Shown here one piece after another: positions 54,674 through 63,099 of a stretch of 64,000 nt of DNA (the stretch's first letter is position 1; each line of letters starts with the position of its first letter). The translations under genes and the position numbers were made by a program. Source of the stretch: Hydrogenimonas cancrithermarum (GTDB lineage: Bacteria > Campylobacterota > Campylobacteria > Campylobacterales > Hydrogenimonadaceae); the NCBI RefSeq assembly GCF_030296055.1, contig NZ_AP027370.1, positions 944,501-1,008,500 on the forward strand. The letters run 5' to 3'. A model generated the notes under the pieces. It ran no database searches. It was given only the letters and a program-made list of their open reading frames with translations, and was not told where the DNA came from.

Positions 54674-54886
54674 AAATATATACATCCAGTTCGACCCAAG
54701 AATTCTATCTTGATCCTCAAACATCTTCACAAAGAAAATTTCATCATAGTCTATCTCTTTTATATCCTCTAGTCTCCGGCCAAGTACCATGTCCGCTCGG
54801 CAGCAAGTCGATCGTAGCTCATACGTCTCTAAAAAACTGCACTTATTTTTTGAATCAACGATGATAATAATCACAGATTTAATCAT
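54602..54886 (-). pseudogene. Small ORF with 3' end replaced by the IS30 element
   Basis: The frame encodes 94 residues; the first 71 (MIKSVIIIIVDSKNKCSF to GSNWMYIF) are native, and the last 23 (RPFNFKVQQQENQRRIIRRGQLR) come from the IS end. Removing the element with one AAA target copy joins TATATATTT to CGATTTCGTTGA, so the original reading frame would have ended IFRFR and stopped only four codons on, at 53540-53542. The gene therefore lost almost nothing and may still work. I do not recognise the protein. Confidence 0.45.
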
Positions 54887-55336
54887 TTTTTTATCGTTTA
54901 AGAGTGATAATATGTTTAATTAAAATATAATTAAATAAATATAGTTATACATTTTTAGAAAAAGTGTGAAAATATGATTTTATTCTTGAAGCGCTCGTTC
55001 AGGAGTGTTTCAAGGATGAAATATCTGTTTCATCGTTACAGTCGGGATGGTGGCGGCCTATCGTATTGCCGACCTGTTTTAAACGGTTGTTGTGTTCTTT
55101 TAGAGTTCTCTATCAATGGCATTCAAAATAGGGGGTTTGTTCAGGGTTTGGCTTTTGCCTCTCCTGTGATTGAAGTGGTATGCCGTCTTGAATCGACAGA
55201 GTTCAACTTCGTCGACATCGAAAGAAAAAAACAGATCGGTTATCTATCGCCATTGATCGCAAAGTTTTTACAGGCTTCTACTCCTTGTAGGTGATGAAAC
55301 TGTAATTTGCTCGATGATCCATGATAGGAGGAAGAT
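54887..55336. other. AT-rich gap between the IS30 region and the PKD gene
   Basis: About 450 bp, starting very AT-rich (54887-54970). It contains one possible weak gene (54974-55294) and otherwise nothing I recognise. The base composition differs sharply from the neighbours and suggests foreign or decaying DNA. Confidence 0.5.
54974..55294 (+). CDS. Doubtful hypothetical protein
   Basis: A 106-residue frame (MILFLKRSFRSVSRMKYLFHRY...). It has no recognisable domain, and no good ribosome-binding site. Its body (FNFVDIERKKQIGYLSPLIAKFLQ) could be part of a PilZ-like or flagellar-brake-type fold (the phrase LSxxG is not visible), so I do not claim this. It may be a remnant. Confidence 0.3.
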   Translation: MILFLKRSFRSVSRMKYLFHRYSRDGGGLSYCRPVLNGCCVLLEFSINGIQNRGFVQGLAFASPVIEVVCRLESTEFNFVDIERKKQIGYLSPLIAKFLQASTPCR

Positions 55337-57667
55337 ATGACGAAAGCAAAAATGTTCCGCGGAATCGGACGATTCGCCGTGACCGCGGCTATGATTGTGG
55401 CTGCCAATCCTCTGGCAGCCTCCTACTGGTCGGAAGGGTTGAAAAGTGGCAATGCTTCGTTAAAAGGTGATGGAAGGAGGATAGCCACCGCATCCGATGG
55501 TGGATACTGGCTATTGCGCCATTACAATCCTGGAATCGGTCTTTTCCGGCTCGATGAAGACGGCCGGATAGTATGGGCGAGATCCCATGGTGCCGGGGAA
55601 GCGTTCGCCGGTACTCCCACCCCCGACGGCGGATACGTGATTGCCGCCAACACGAAGGAGACGGATGATGACAAAGCATCGGACATCTGGATCGTGAAAT
55701 TCGACGGAAGCGGGAACGTCGTGTGGCAGACTTACGCCAGCGCACAGGACAATCTGCATGCTATGGCTTACGACATCACACCCGTGAAAGGGGGCGGATA
55801 TCTCGTTGCAGGATATGAACAGACGGAAAAAGGTGGATATGGCGATGCGCTTTTGCTGCGGATATCCGAAGATGGAAAGCTGCTTTGGAGAGGTCTATAC
55901 GGCACAAAATACGACACTGCATCCTACTCGAACGATCCCTACGACGACAAATGTCATGGAGTGACCGAGACGTCGGATGGCGGATTCGTCGCTGTGGGCG
56001 ATACCAGTAGCGCAGGGCCGAAATATAGACAGTTGATCTTCAAAGTGGATGAAAACGGTTCACTGCTTTGGAGCAAACAGGTTTCTCCGACCGCCCACTA
56101 CGGAACGAAAAGCTCCGATACATACACGTATGCGGAAAGGGTGGTTTCCGGAAACGACGGAAGCGTGGTCGTGACCGGATACGACGGTGGATATTACGAA
56201 GACAGCAACGGAACTCGTAGAAGTTACGCATATCTGCGAACGATCAAACTCGACGAAAATGGAACGACTCTGTGGTCCGACGCGATTTCGGCGGATAAGC
56301 TGACTGTGCTGACGGCAAGAGGCTACGATATCGCACGCCTGCCTTCGGGAGGCTACCTGGTAGCTGGATGGACATCAGGATTCAACGATAACAACGCCAA
56401 CGACGGCTGGCTTGTCGCCCTGGATGAAGAGGGTGAAATCCTCTGGCAGAAGGCCTACGGCTCCGCAACTACTCATCAGGAGTTCTATTCGGTCGCAACG
56501 CTGCCCGACGGCATACTGACAGGAGGATCCGACAGAGGGGATCTATGGCTTTTGAAACTCGATGAAGAGGGAATGATTCCGGAGTGTTCGGCCGACAGAG
56601 ATGTACAGGCCCTTCGCAGAAGTGGAACAGTATCGCGAGATGTGAATTTGACATGGAAGGTCATACCCGGCACACTTGGGGATGCGAATCTTACTTTCGA
56701 CGAATCGGCAGTCACCGACAGAAAAAAATGTCCTCCCCTTATCGACTCTTTCCGAGCCGTTCCCGCAACCGGTGGTGTGCCGTTGACGGTCACCTTCGAA
56801 TGTTCAGCACGCTCTCACGATCCTCATGGCTCCATCCGTTACTACCGCTGGGATTTCGATGATGACGGACGAATCGATCGCATAACCCAAGAGGAGAGGG
56901 TGGACCATACCTACACAGCCACCGGTGAATACAACGCGACGGTGGAAGTGGTCGACACCAACAACCTGACCACTCTCTCCGCCCCACTCACCATCCGAAT
57001 CACGCAACCCCCGGTTATCGACGCATTCGAGGCCGACACACGAGAAGGAAAAGCACCGCTGAAAGTCTCGTTCGAGTGTCGGGCCCACGATCCCGACGGC
57101 ACTGTCGGCGCTTACGAGTGGGACTTCGACGGCGATGGAACCGTGGATAACGTAACAACCGGCGGTACCATCTCTTTTATCTATGACAAGGCGGGCGAGT
57201 ACAACGCAACCGTCACCGTAAAAGACGACCTGGGCGTCCGTTCCGTCCCCTCCACCCTCACCTTGCGGGTGGCACCACCCAACCGGGCACCAGAAATCAC
57301 GGTGCTGACCGCCGAGCCAACGAGAGGAAAAGCCCCTTTGAGCGTCGAATTCGAATGTGTCGCCAACGACAAGGACGGGAAAATCGTTTCCTATGGATGG
57401 GATTTCGATGGTGACGGAATCGTGGACGAAACCAGTGGATCGGGGCGTATCTCCCATACGTTCGAAACAGCCGGTCATTATGCCGTGACCGTGACGGTTC
57501 GGGACGACGATGGGGCCGAAACGAAATCCGAAACGGTAACGATCCGTGTCGATACGGCCGGAAAGAGACATCACCGCATTCCTTTGGCGAATGGTGGAGT
57601 GTTGATGCTCTGGGCACTCCTCTTGATAGGATTGGTACGGCTTGCTGAGAGGAGAAGAGTCTCGTGA
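55337..57667 (+). CDS. Exported repeat/PKD protein with C-terminal sorting signal
   Basis: A 776-residue protein. After a signal peptide (FAVTAAMIVAANPLAAS) come about six similar repeats of the form DGGYxVAG...DExGxxLWxKxYG (residues about 45-430), a beta-propeller-like pattern. Three PKD domains follow (about 463-735; each has YxWDFDGDGxVD and HTYxxxGxYxxTVxV). The C-terminus reads RIPLANGGVLMLWALLLIGLVRLAERRRVS: a short motif, a hydrophobic helix and an arginine cluster, the layout of exosortase substrates. The stop overlaps the GTG start of the exosortase gene. AGGAGG precedes the ATG. Confidence 0.85.
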   Translation: MTKAKMFRGIGRFAVTAAMIVAANPLAASYWSEGLKSGNASLKGDGRRIATASDGGYWLLRHYNPGIGLFRLDEDGRIVWARSHGAGEAFAGTPTPDGGYVIAANTKETDDDKASDIWIVKFDGSGNVVWQTYASAQDNLHAMAYDITPVKGGGYLVAGYEQTEKGGYGDALLLRISEDGKLLWRGLYGTKYDTASYSNDPYDDKCHGVTETSDGGFVAVGDTSSAGPKYRQLIFKVDENGSLLWSKQVSPTAHYGTKSSDTYTYAERVVSGNDGSVVVTGYDGGYYEDSNGTRRSYAYLRTIKLDENGTTLWSDAISADKLTVLTARGYDIARLPSGGYLVAGWTSGFNDNNANDGWLVALDEEGEILWQKAYGSATTHQEFYSVATLPDGILTGGSDRGDLWLLKLDEEGMIPECSADRDVQALRRSGTVSRDVNLTWKVIPGTLGDANLTFDESAVTDRKKCPPLIDSFRAVPATGGVPLTVTFECSARSHDPHGSIRYYRWDFDDDGRIDRITQEERVDHTYTATGEYNATVEVVDTNNLTTLSAPLTIRITQPPVIDAFEADTREGKAPLKVSFECRAHDPDGTVGAYEWDFDGDGTVDNVTTGGTISFIYDKAGEYNATVTVKDDLGVRSVPSTLTLRVAPPNRAPEITVLTAEPTRGKAPLSVEFECVANDKDGKIVSYGWDFDGDGIVDETSGSGRISHTFETAGHYAVTVTVRDDDGAETKSETVTIRVDTAGKRHHRIPLANGGVLMLWALLLIGLVRLAERRRVS

Positions 57668-58185
57668 CGAAAGTCAAAACTCCCATCTTCGGAAAAAGTG
57701 CGCTCCATTTCGCCGCACTTTCCATGGGGATGCTGGTGCTGGTACACGGGACCGTATTACGCGAAGCGATCGATGCAACCTACTCCCCCTTTCTGGCACG
57801 CACCGCCTCCCATTTGCTTGGCTTGCTGGGAATCGAAGGGAAGGTGTCACACGCCACCATCATCCTTGCGAATGGTTCGATGGAATTGGCGTGGCTTTGC
57901 AATGGTGTGGATGTGACCTTGATACTGGCATGTGCGATCGCAGCGACCGCCAGGGTCACCCCCCTTCGCAAAGTGCTCTGGATCGCAGCGGGGGTACTGG
58001 TGGCAGCGATGATAAACCTATTGCGTATCGTCATCCTGGGATGGGTTCTGAAAAACTTTCCGAGCGGCTTTGAAGCGATTCATGACATCCTGACGATCCC
58101 TTCGCTCTTGTCGCTTGCACTGTTTTACTCTCTCTTTCTTTTTTCGAGCGGAGGTGCGGTACCGCCGATAAACAGGTGGGCATGA
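57664..58185 (+). CDS. Compact exosortase/archaeosortase-family transpeptidase
   Basis: A 173-residue integral membrane protein with about five to six helices. The conserved catalytic residues are visible: Cys in ELAWLCNGVDVTLIL, Arg in INLLRIVILGW and His in FEAIHDILTI. This triad (C-N-G-V, N-x-x-R, H) marks exosortases, which cleave the C-terminal tail of exported proteins. It is of the short type similar to XrtH. The GTG start overlaps the stop of the PKD gene, and AGGAGAAGAG precedes it, so enzyme and presumed substrate are translated together. Confidence 0.85.
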   Translation: MTKVKTPIFGKSALHFAALSMGMLVLVHGTVLREAIDATYSPFLARTASHLLGLLGIEGKVSHATIILANGSMELAWLCNGVDVTLILACAIAATARVTPLRKVLWIAAGVLVAAMINLLRIVILGWVLKNFPSGFEAIHDILTIPSLLSLALFYSLFLFSSGGAVPPINRWA

Positions 58186-58354
58186 CGCTCGACAGAGGCA
58201 TCGTTTTTTCAGCGTTACAGCGCGATGCGCAGCTCCACTTTTACCACAATCCATCATTTTCCTCTCCCCTTTTACCACGCATTGCCAGAATGCAACACTT
58301 TTGCAACACCTCCGTACTACTATAAAAAAAAACGTATCGAAAGGGAAGGAAACC

Positions 58355-61300
58355 ATGGCAGACGGAAATTATCAGATCTTTTCACTCAAAGACGATGTCG
58401 ATACAACCAAAGAATGGGAGGGGATCGAATGGCTGCGCGCGAATGCCGGGTACGAGATAGGACTCGGGTTGTCGGCCGACGCGGAACTGTGCCACGGGAT
58501 AGAATTGGCCCTGGGTGCGGATCTCGATGCCGAAGCGCAGGCGGCTCTTTCCATTTTTCTACGCCTTGCCGCCAATTTACAGCTCGAAGCCGCTGCCGGC
58601 ATCAAGCTGCAGGCCCAACTCAAGCCAGACCTTTTTGAAGAGTTCGGCCTTCTGGCCAACGTCGGAGCCTATGCGAAAGCACAAGCCGCCGCAGGATTGG
58701 ACATTGGGCTGGAGAGCGATCAGTTGATGCAGCTCTTCGAAGTGGAAGCGGCATCGAGAATGGACCCAGCCGAAGCCATTCTGGCACGAAAGATATTCCA
58801 CCGTTTTCTCCAGCAGCTGGAAGCCAAAGCCGGTGTCTGGGGCAAAGCCTCTTTCTCCGCCATGGCACAAGGGTACTGCAACATCTACGGCACGTTCGCA
58901 GACCCGGACGCTTCCGGTTTTTTCATCGAAGCCGGCGGCGATGTCGGCCTTGAAGTGGGGTTCGGCGCCGACTTTTTCGCTGCGGGACGCATCAAATCCC
59001 CGGCACGCTTTCTCAGAAACGTCGGAATGGATATCGTTCCCTATCTTCAAATGAAGCTCGATTCGGAATATCCCGAATATGCCTCGAACGTGAAAATCGC
59101 CGCCTACGCTTTTCTCGCACTGGGAGGGTTGGGTTTCGTCGCCTGGCAGATCCATTCGGCCTGGATCGGTGCCCCGGACGAGAAAGCGACGAAAAAGGCG
59201 CTGGAAGCCCTTTTCGACAGTTACCGCATCATGATCCTTCATGCGATCAAAGAGAACATCACGACCATCAACAAAACGGTTATCGACGCCATCGTCGAAG
59301 CGCTGTTATCGTCCGACAGGTATTCCACCGAACAAAAAAGTACGATCAAAGCGTCGCTGCTCGAGATCGCGGAACGGATCGAGGGTGAAAAATTCAACGA
59401 TTTTGCCGAGATCAACGCCATCGTTACGGAAGCGGCCGACATCATGGACCAACTTTTACCCGAAGCACGACGGAACTTGAGAGAACCGTTGACGATTCTA
59501 TGGTGCAGTGTGGCGATCCTTCACGCTTTGAGCGATAAGAAACCCGACAAAAAATTGAAAGAGCAAAGCCTGGATTTGCCCGATGCTCCGGTCATGGTCA
59601 TCGGAGAACTTGTCAGCGCGATGGAGATCGAAGAACCCCTTTCCACCATACCTGTCTCCCTGGCCATCGATTATCTGGCCACCCGGACGATTCACGAAAC
59701 CCTCCCGAACGATCTTCCCGAGGAGTGGCAGCCTCTGATGGAGATCCTAACAAGCACCCTGCATCTAAGCCCCGGCACGCTCGTCTCCGCGCTACTGTAC
59801 GCGCGCATCGGAGGAAACCTGACCGACACCCAGCTCTATGGCCGCCTGCGCGACGCACTCAAAGCTTTTTTGGAAAGAACGGAACACGAACTTCTGACCC
59901 AAACCCGCCTTTTGGAGTCCGAAGACCCTTTTGTCAAAGAGTACATGAGGTATACCGTGCTTCCCTCCCTACACCTGGCAAACAGTTTTTTGCTAAATCA
60001 GATCGACCTGCTGGTCATGCATTCGGGCGATTTCGACGAGGAGCGTTTTCGACAGGCATTGAGCGTGCTTTTCTACCGTATCGTCGCCAAATCGACCCTC
60101 ACCTTCGCATTCATGCTGCAAGAGCATGTGGACAACGAGATCGTCAAAGCCCTCGACACACTCATAGAGCGGCTGAAAGAGGAAAAAGAGACGCCACTGC
60201 TGCACCTCGCCTCGGAGATGTCAGAAAAACTAAGTGCAGGGCTCGTGCAGGAAGAGCAGGCCGAGAAAGCGACGAAACGGTTGCTGATCGACCTTTTTAC
60301 CCTGGCCAAAAGGCTCCAGGGCGAAGAGGTTTGGTCTCAGGCAAGAAAATCCCAGAGGCGTCAGCTCCTCGAAACCGCACTGGTCGGCAAAGAGATGCTT
60401 CCGAAGTTTTTCGAATCCCAGTCCATCGAAGCCTACCTGGAGTGGGTCATGGAGTGCAACATGGTGCCGAACCAGCAAACCCTTCAGGCACTCAACATTC
60501 TCTATGGCGAAGTTCTGGTCGATCAGATCACCCTGTTGTTAAACCGCCTGCCCTCGATCCTCTCGACTTTTTTCCTCACTCTTTCGACGGACGCTTACGA
60601 AGAGGCCAGAGAGCGGCTCGAAGAGACGGCAGAAGAGCTGGAAAGCCTCGTAGGGCAACTTCGGATCATCGTCGAAAATCTGGAGCGACAGGTCGAAGAG
60701 CTCGAAAATGTGTTAAGGGCCAGCCTGGAAGATCTGAGTCGACAATTGAATGATCTGAAAAACTACCTCGAATCCGACGAACTTCTGGAAAACGCCCTCA
60801 ACGCCATACATGTCATGGCTCTCAAAATATGCGAAAACGACCTTTGCCGGAGTGCTTTCGAAATGGCATGGCCCGCGACAGAATTCTTTTTGTCCCCTGT
60901 CATCGAAGAAGGATTGATCCTGACGGAACCTCTCGTCAAAGCGGCCGCCGAAGAGGCTTCGTCACTCATCGACACCCTTTTGGATGCGGAAACCACCCTT
61001 TCGGACATCGAAACGAGCCTGGCGGCCAAGATCGAAAAGACTTTCCAGGACTTATGCGGCGGCGCCACGTTGCAATATCCTTTGACACCGGAGAACATCG
61101 GCAAGACCCTTTCCGCACTCATCGTTGCAGGAGTGCCCGCCTTCGAATCAGCCATACAAAACGAAGAAGAGCTTCGAAGCAAACGAACGACCCATGAAGA
61201 GAACCGAAACCGTTTGGAAACCACTCACAAATTGCGAGAGGATGCTTATCGCACCATAGAGGCCACGATACTTTCACCAGTGAACACCGTAGATCGCAGG

Positions 61301-61993
61301 CATCTTTACATGCATGGCGCCGAAGTTCCCCTCTCCATCTTTATCGAACATGGAACGTTGGAGATGGTGAGCCCTAACGGCTGGGATCGGATCTTGATCC
61401 ATATCAATGGAAAAAAGTTGAAAACCCGAAAAAGCGACTGGCAAGAACACGAAAACGGCATTCTCTTCAGCAAAACGCTCCGCTACCCCCAAAGTGGCCT
61501 CAGGCCGGGACTCAATGTCATCGAATGCTCCGTCACCAATACCATCCCTTCGGCTTTGAGAAGAGGGCCGAGACACATGCCCCACTCCGGAAAAAGGACT
61601 GGCGACAACAGGCGTTCAACCACTTTCTTTTTGGACCCCTTGGCCACCCTGCCGAACGCCTTGCAGGTCGACCGGACCCTTTCACAGTTCGAAGTCCCCG
61701 GCAAGAACGATCATCTCTACACCAAAGAGGAGTACGTCACTTTCGTCAACCGTGGCGACAAACCCCTGAACATCGGTGGATGGACCTTGTCGGATGCCAA
61801 AGAGCATATTTTCGTCTTTCCGGAAGGTACGGTGGTCGAACCGGGGGCGACGGTGAGAGTCGTCACGGGAAAAGGCACCGACACCGCCACAGAGTTTTAC
61901 ATAGGCCGGCGTGCGGCCATCTGGAACAATCGTGGCGATACGGTTTTGCTCGTGAACAGGGAAGGGGTGTTGCACTCCAGTTTCATCTACTGA
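58355..61993 (+). CDS. 1212-residue helical protein with C-terminal lamin-tail domain
   Basis: A large protein without signal peptide. Residues about 15-150 are Ala/Leu/Glu-rich amphipathic helices with repeated GLxLxADAEL-type segments. A hydrophobic stretch AYAFLALGGLGFVAWQIHSAW near 260 may be a membrane anchor. The middle is almost all helix, with a coiled coil near 750-810 (ESLVGQLRIIVENLERQVEELENVL). The last about 110 residues match a lamin-tail (LTD) beta-sandwich: EEYVTFVNRGDKPLNIGGWTLSDAKEHIFVFPEG...NNRGDTVLLVNREG. AAGGGAAGGA precedes the ATG; the frame is open 18 codons upstream. Function unknown; its position suggests the same accessory island as the exosortase. Confidence 0.7.
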   Translation: MADGNYQIFSLKDDVDTTKEWEGIEWLRANAGYEIGLGLSADAELCHGIELALGADLDAEAQAALSIFLRLAANLQLEAAAGIKLQAQLKPDLFEEFGLLANVGAYAKAQAAAGLDIGLESDQLMQLFEVEAASRMDPAEAILARKIFHRFLQQLEAKAGVWGKASFSAMAQGYCNIYGTFADPDASGFFIEAGGDVGLEVGFGADFFAAGRIKSPARFLRNVGMDIVPYLQMKLDSEYPEYASNVKIAAYAFLALGGLGFVAWQIHSAWIGAPDEKATKKALEALFDSYRIMILHAIKENITTINKTVIDAIVEALLSSDRYSTEQKSTIKASLLEIAERIEGEKFNDFAEINAIVTEAADIMDQLLPEARRNLREPLTILWCSVAILHALSDKKPDKKLKEQSLDLPDAPVMVIGELVSAMEIEEPLSTIPVSLAIDYLATRTIHETLPNDLPEEWQPLMEILTSTLHLSPGTLVSALLYARIGGNLTDTQLYGRLRDALKAFLERTEHELLTQTRLLESEDPFVKEYMRYTVLPSLHLANSFLLNQIDLLVMHSGDFDEERFRQALSVLFYRIVAKSTLTFAFMLQEHVDNEIVKALDTLIERLKEEKETPLLHLASEMSEKLSAGLVQEEQAEKATKRLLIDLFTLAKRLQGEEVWSQARKSQRRQLLETALVGKEMLPKFFESQSIEAYLEWVMECNMVPNQQTLQALNILYGEVLVDQITLLLNRLPSILSTFFLTLSTDAYEEARERLEETAEELESLVGQLRIIVENLERQVEELENVLRASLEDLSRQLNDLKNYLESDELLENALNAIHVMALKICENDLCRSAFEMAWPATEFFLSPVIEEGLILTEPLVKAAAEEASSLIDTLLDAETTLSDIETSLAAKIEKTFQDLCGGATLQYPLTPENIGKTLSALIVAGVPAFESAIQNEEELRSKRTTHEENRNRLETTHKLREDAYRTIEATILSPVNTVDRRHLYMHGAEVPLSIFIEHGTLEMVSPNGWDRILIHINGKKLKTRKSDWQEHENGILFSKTLRYPQSGLRPGLNVIECSVTNTIPSALRRGPRHMPHSGKRTGDNRRSTTFFLDPLATLPNALQVDRTLSQFEVPGKNDHLYTKEEYVTFVNRGDKPLNIGGWTLSDAKEHIFVFPEGTVVEPGATVRVVTGKGTDTATEFYIGRRAAIWNNRGDTVLLVNREGVLHSSFIY

Positions 61994-62009
61994 GTGCCAC
62001 ACAGCGCAC

Positions 62010-62027
62010 TTGCCGGCGGCCCGGCAA
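62010..62027 (+). terminator. GC hairpin after the lamin-tail gene
   Basis: TTGCCGG-CGGC-CCGGCAA, seven pairs, 17 bp past the stop; no T-run follows. Confidence 0.5.
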
Positions 62028-62108
62028 TCGGAGGGTCGCCCCAGACGACAGACGAAGTTGACACTGCTGCCGGTCCGGTATCCACCGTTTTGCATTCCGG
62101 TTATCCGG

Positions 62109-62309
62109 TTAGAAGCTGTAGACGATGCCTGCCGTTGTCGTCGTATCGGTTTTTTTCTTTCCGACAGGCGGGACGTTGTCGTATTTGAGCTCGAACCCGA
62201 GGCGGAACGACAGCTTATCGACGATCAGCATCTTCAATCCGAGATCGATGACGGTTTCGACATCCTTGACCCGTTTCAAATTGTCGAGAACATCCCATGT
62301 GGCCGTAAA
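62109..62309 (-). pseudogene. 3' remnant of a DUF481-type outer-membrane protein
   Basis: The last 66 codons of a beta-barrel-like protein: TWDVLDNLKRVKDVETVIDLGLKMLIVDKLSFRLGFELKYDNVPPVGKKKTDTTTTAGIVYSF. The NVPPxGxxKTDTTT-x-GIVYSF end is the DUF481/YdiY signature, including terminal aromatic Phe. There is no upstream half: the frame continues directly into an IS orfA fragment, making one chimeric open frame. Confidence 0.75.
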
Positions 62310-62565
62310 CTGATTCTCTTTGGGGCGGGCACGCAACTGGTTCTCCATACCGCGACACGCTTCCTCCATCCACTCCTCGATCTGCGCCGGTGTCAAATCG
62401 TACTTACGCGACACTTCCGCCACTGTCGTTTTACCCTGGAATATATCCATCACGAGTTCCGCCTTCTTCTTGGCGGTCATCCGTTTAATTTCTGGTTGTG
62501 ACTCTCCCATTTTCTCTCTCCTGTCTCATGTATTATACATTGTGCAGGTGGTCTGGGGGGGGTCA
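62310..62565 (-). mobile_element. IS3-type element remnant (left end plus 5' part of orfA)
   Basis: The end reads TGACCCCCCCCAGACCACC on the minus strand, as in IS3-family termini. An orfA start follows (MGESQPEIKRMTAKKKAELV, IFQGKTTVAEVSRKYDLTPAQIEEWM), a helix-turn-helix of the IS3 orfA kind. It stops at residue 67, where the DUF481 remnant begins. The rest of the element is gone. It broke cas1 at its 5' side. Confidence 0.7.
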
Positions 62566-62569
62566 CTAA

Positions 62570-62965
62570 ACATATTACAATGTCGTACTCAGTAAAACCT
62601 ACAAAACGGAACTCGATCCCAGGATCGGTTTTCTACATGAGCCCAACTACAGAGCGCTGAGCCAGCATCTGGATATCGTCGAAATTTTCAAACCCGTCTT
62701 AGGAGACAACCTGATTTTCACCCTTCTCAATCGTGAGCAGATCACCGCCAAATCTTTCAAAACGGATGCCGGACTAATCCGCTTTACCAACGAAGCGATC
62801 AAAACCATCGAAACAGCCATGATCGGGAAACTGACCGAACAGATCAAAATCGGCACCCAACGTTTGACTTGGCGCCAGGTGATACGAAGAGAAGTCAACC
62901 ATGTTAAACGTTGTATATGCGAATTCGATGCATATCAACCTTTCATTTACGAAAAATATCGATAA
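62570..62965 (+). pseudogene. cas1: cas1 3' fragment
   Basis: About 131 codons encode only the C-terminal lobe of a Cas1 integrase. LDPRIGFLHEPNYRALSQHLDIVEIFKP holds the catalytic His and acidic residues, and TWRQVIRREVNHVKRCICEFDAYQPFIYEKYR is the C-terminal signature of the type I-B/III Cas1 group. The N-terminal lobe and the catalytic Glu are absent, and an IS end abuts the fragment. It has no start codon of its own. Next to it there is no cas2; the CRISPR leader starts immediately. Confidence 0.85.
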
Positions 62966-63099
62966 AGTGTTTTTTAAGAATAATTCATACCCTTGAAATC
63001 GGGTTCCGTAAACACTTTTTTAAAAATTAAGCATTGTTTCAGGGATTCTCTTAAAGACAAAAACTTGAAAAGTGCTATAATTATGGGGAATAGCTTGCT
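62966..63099 (+). promoter_or_regulatory. CRISPR leader
   Basis: A 134-bp AT-rich stretch between the cas1 fragment and the first repeat, with TATAAT at 63076-63081, 19 bp before the first repeat. This orientation, with repeats ending ATTGAAAC, implies transcription rightward. Confidence 0.7.

Noticed and set aside
54974-55294. PilZ-like protein after the IS30 element
   Set aside because: The expected RxxxR and DxSxxG motifs are not visible; left as doubtful ORF only.
59725-60753. 342-codon plus frame inside the lamin-tail gene
   Set aside because: Arg/Pro-rich shifted frame of the large gene, with no ribosome site.
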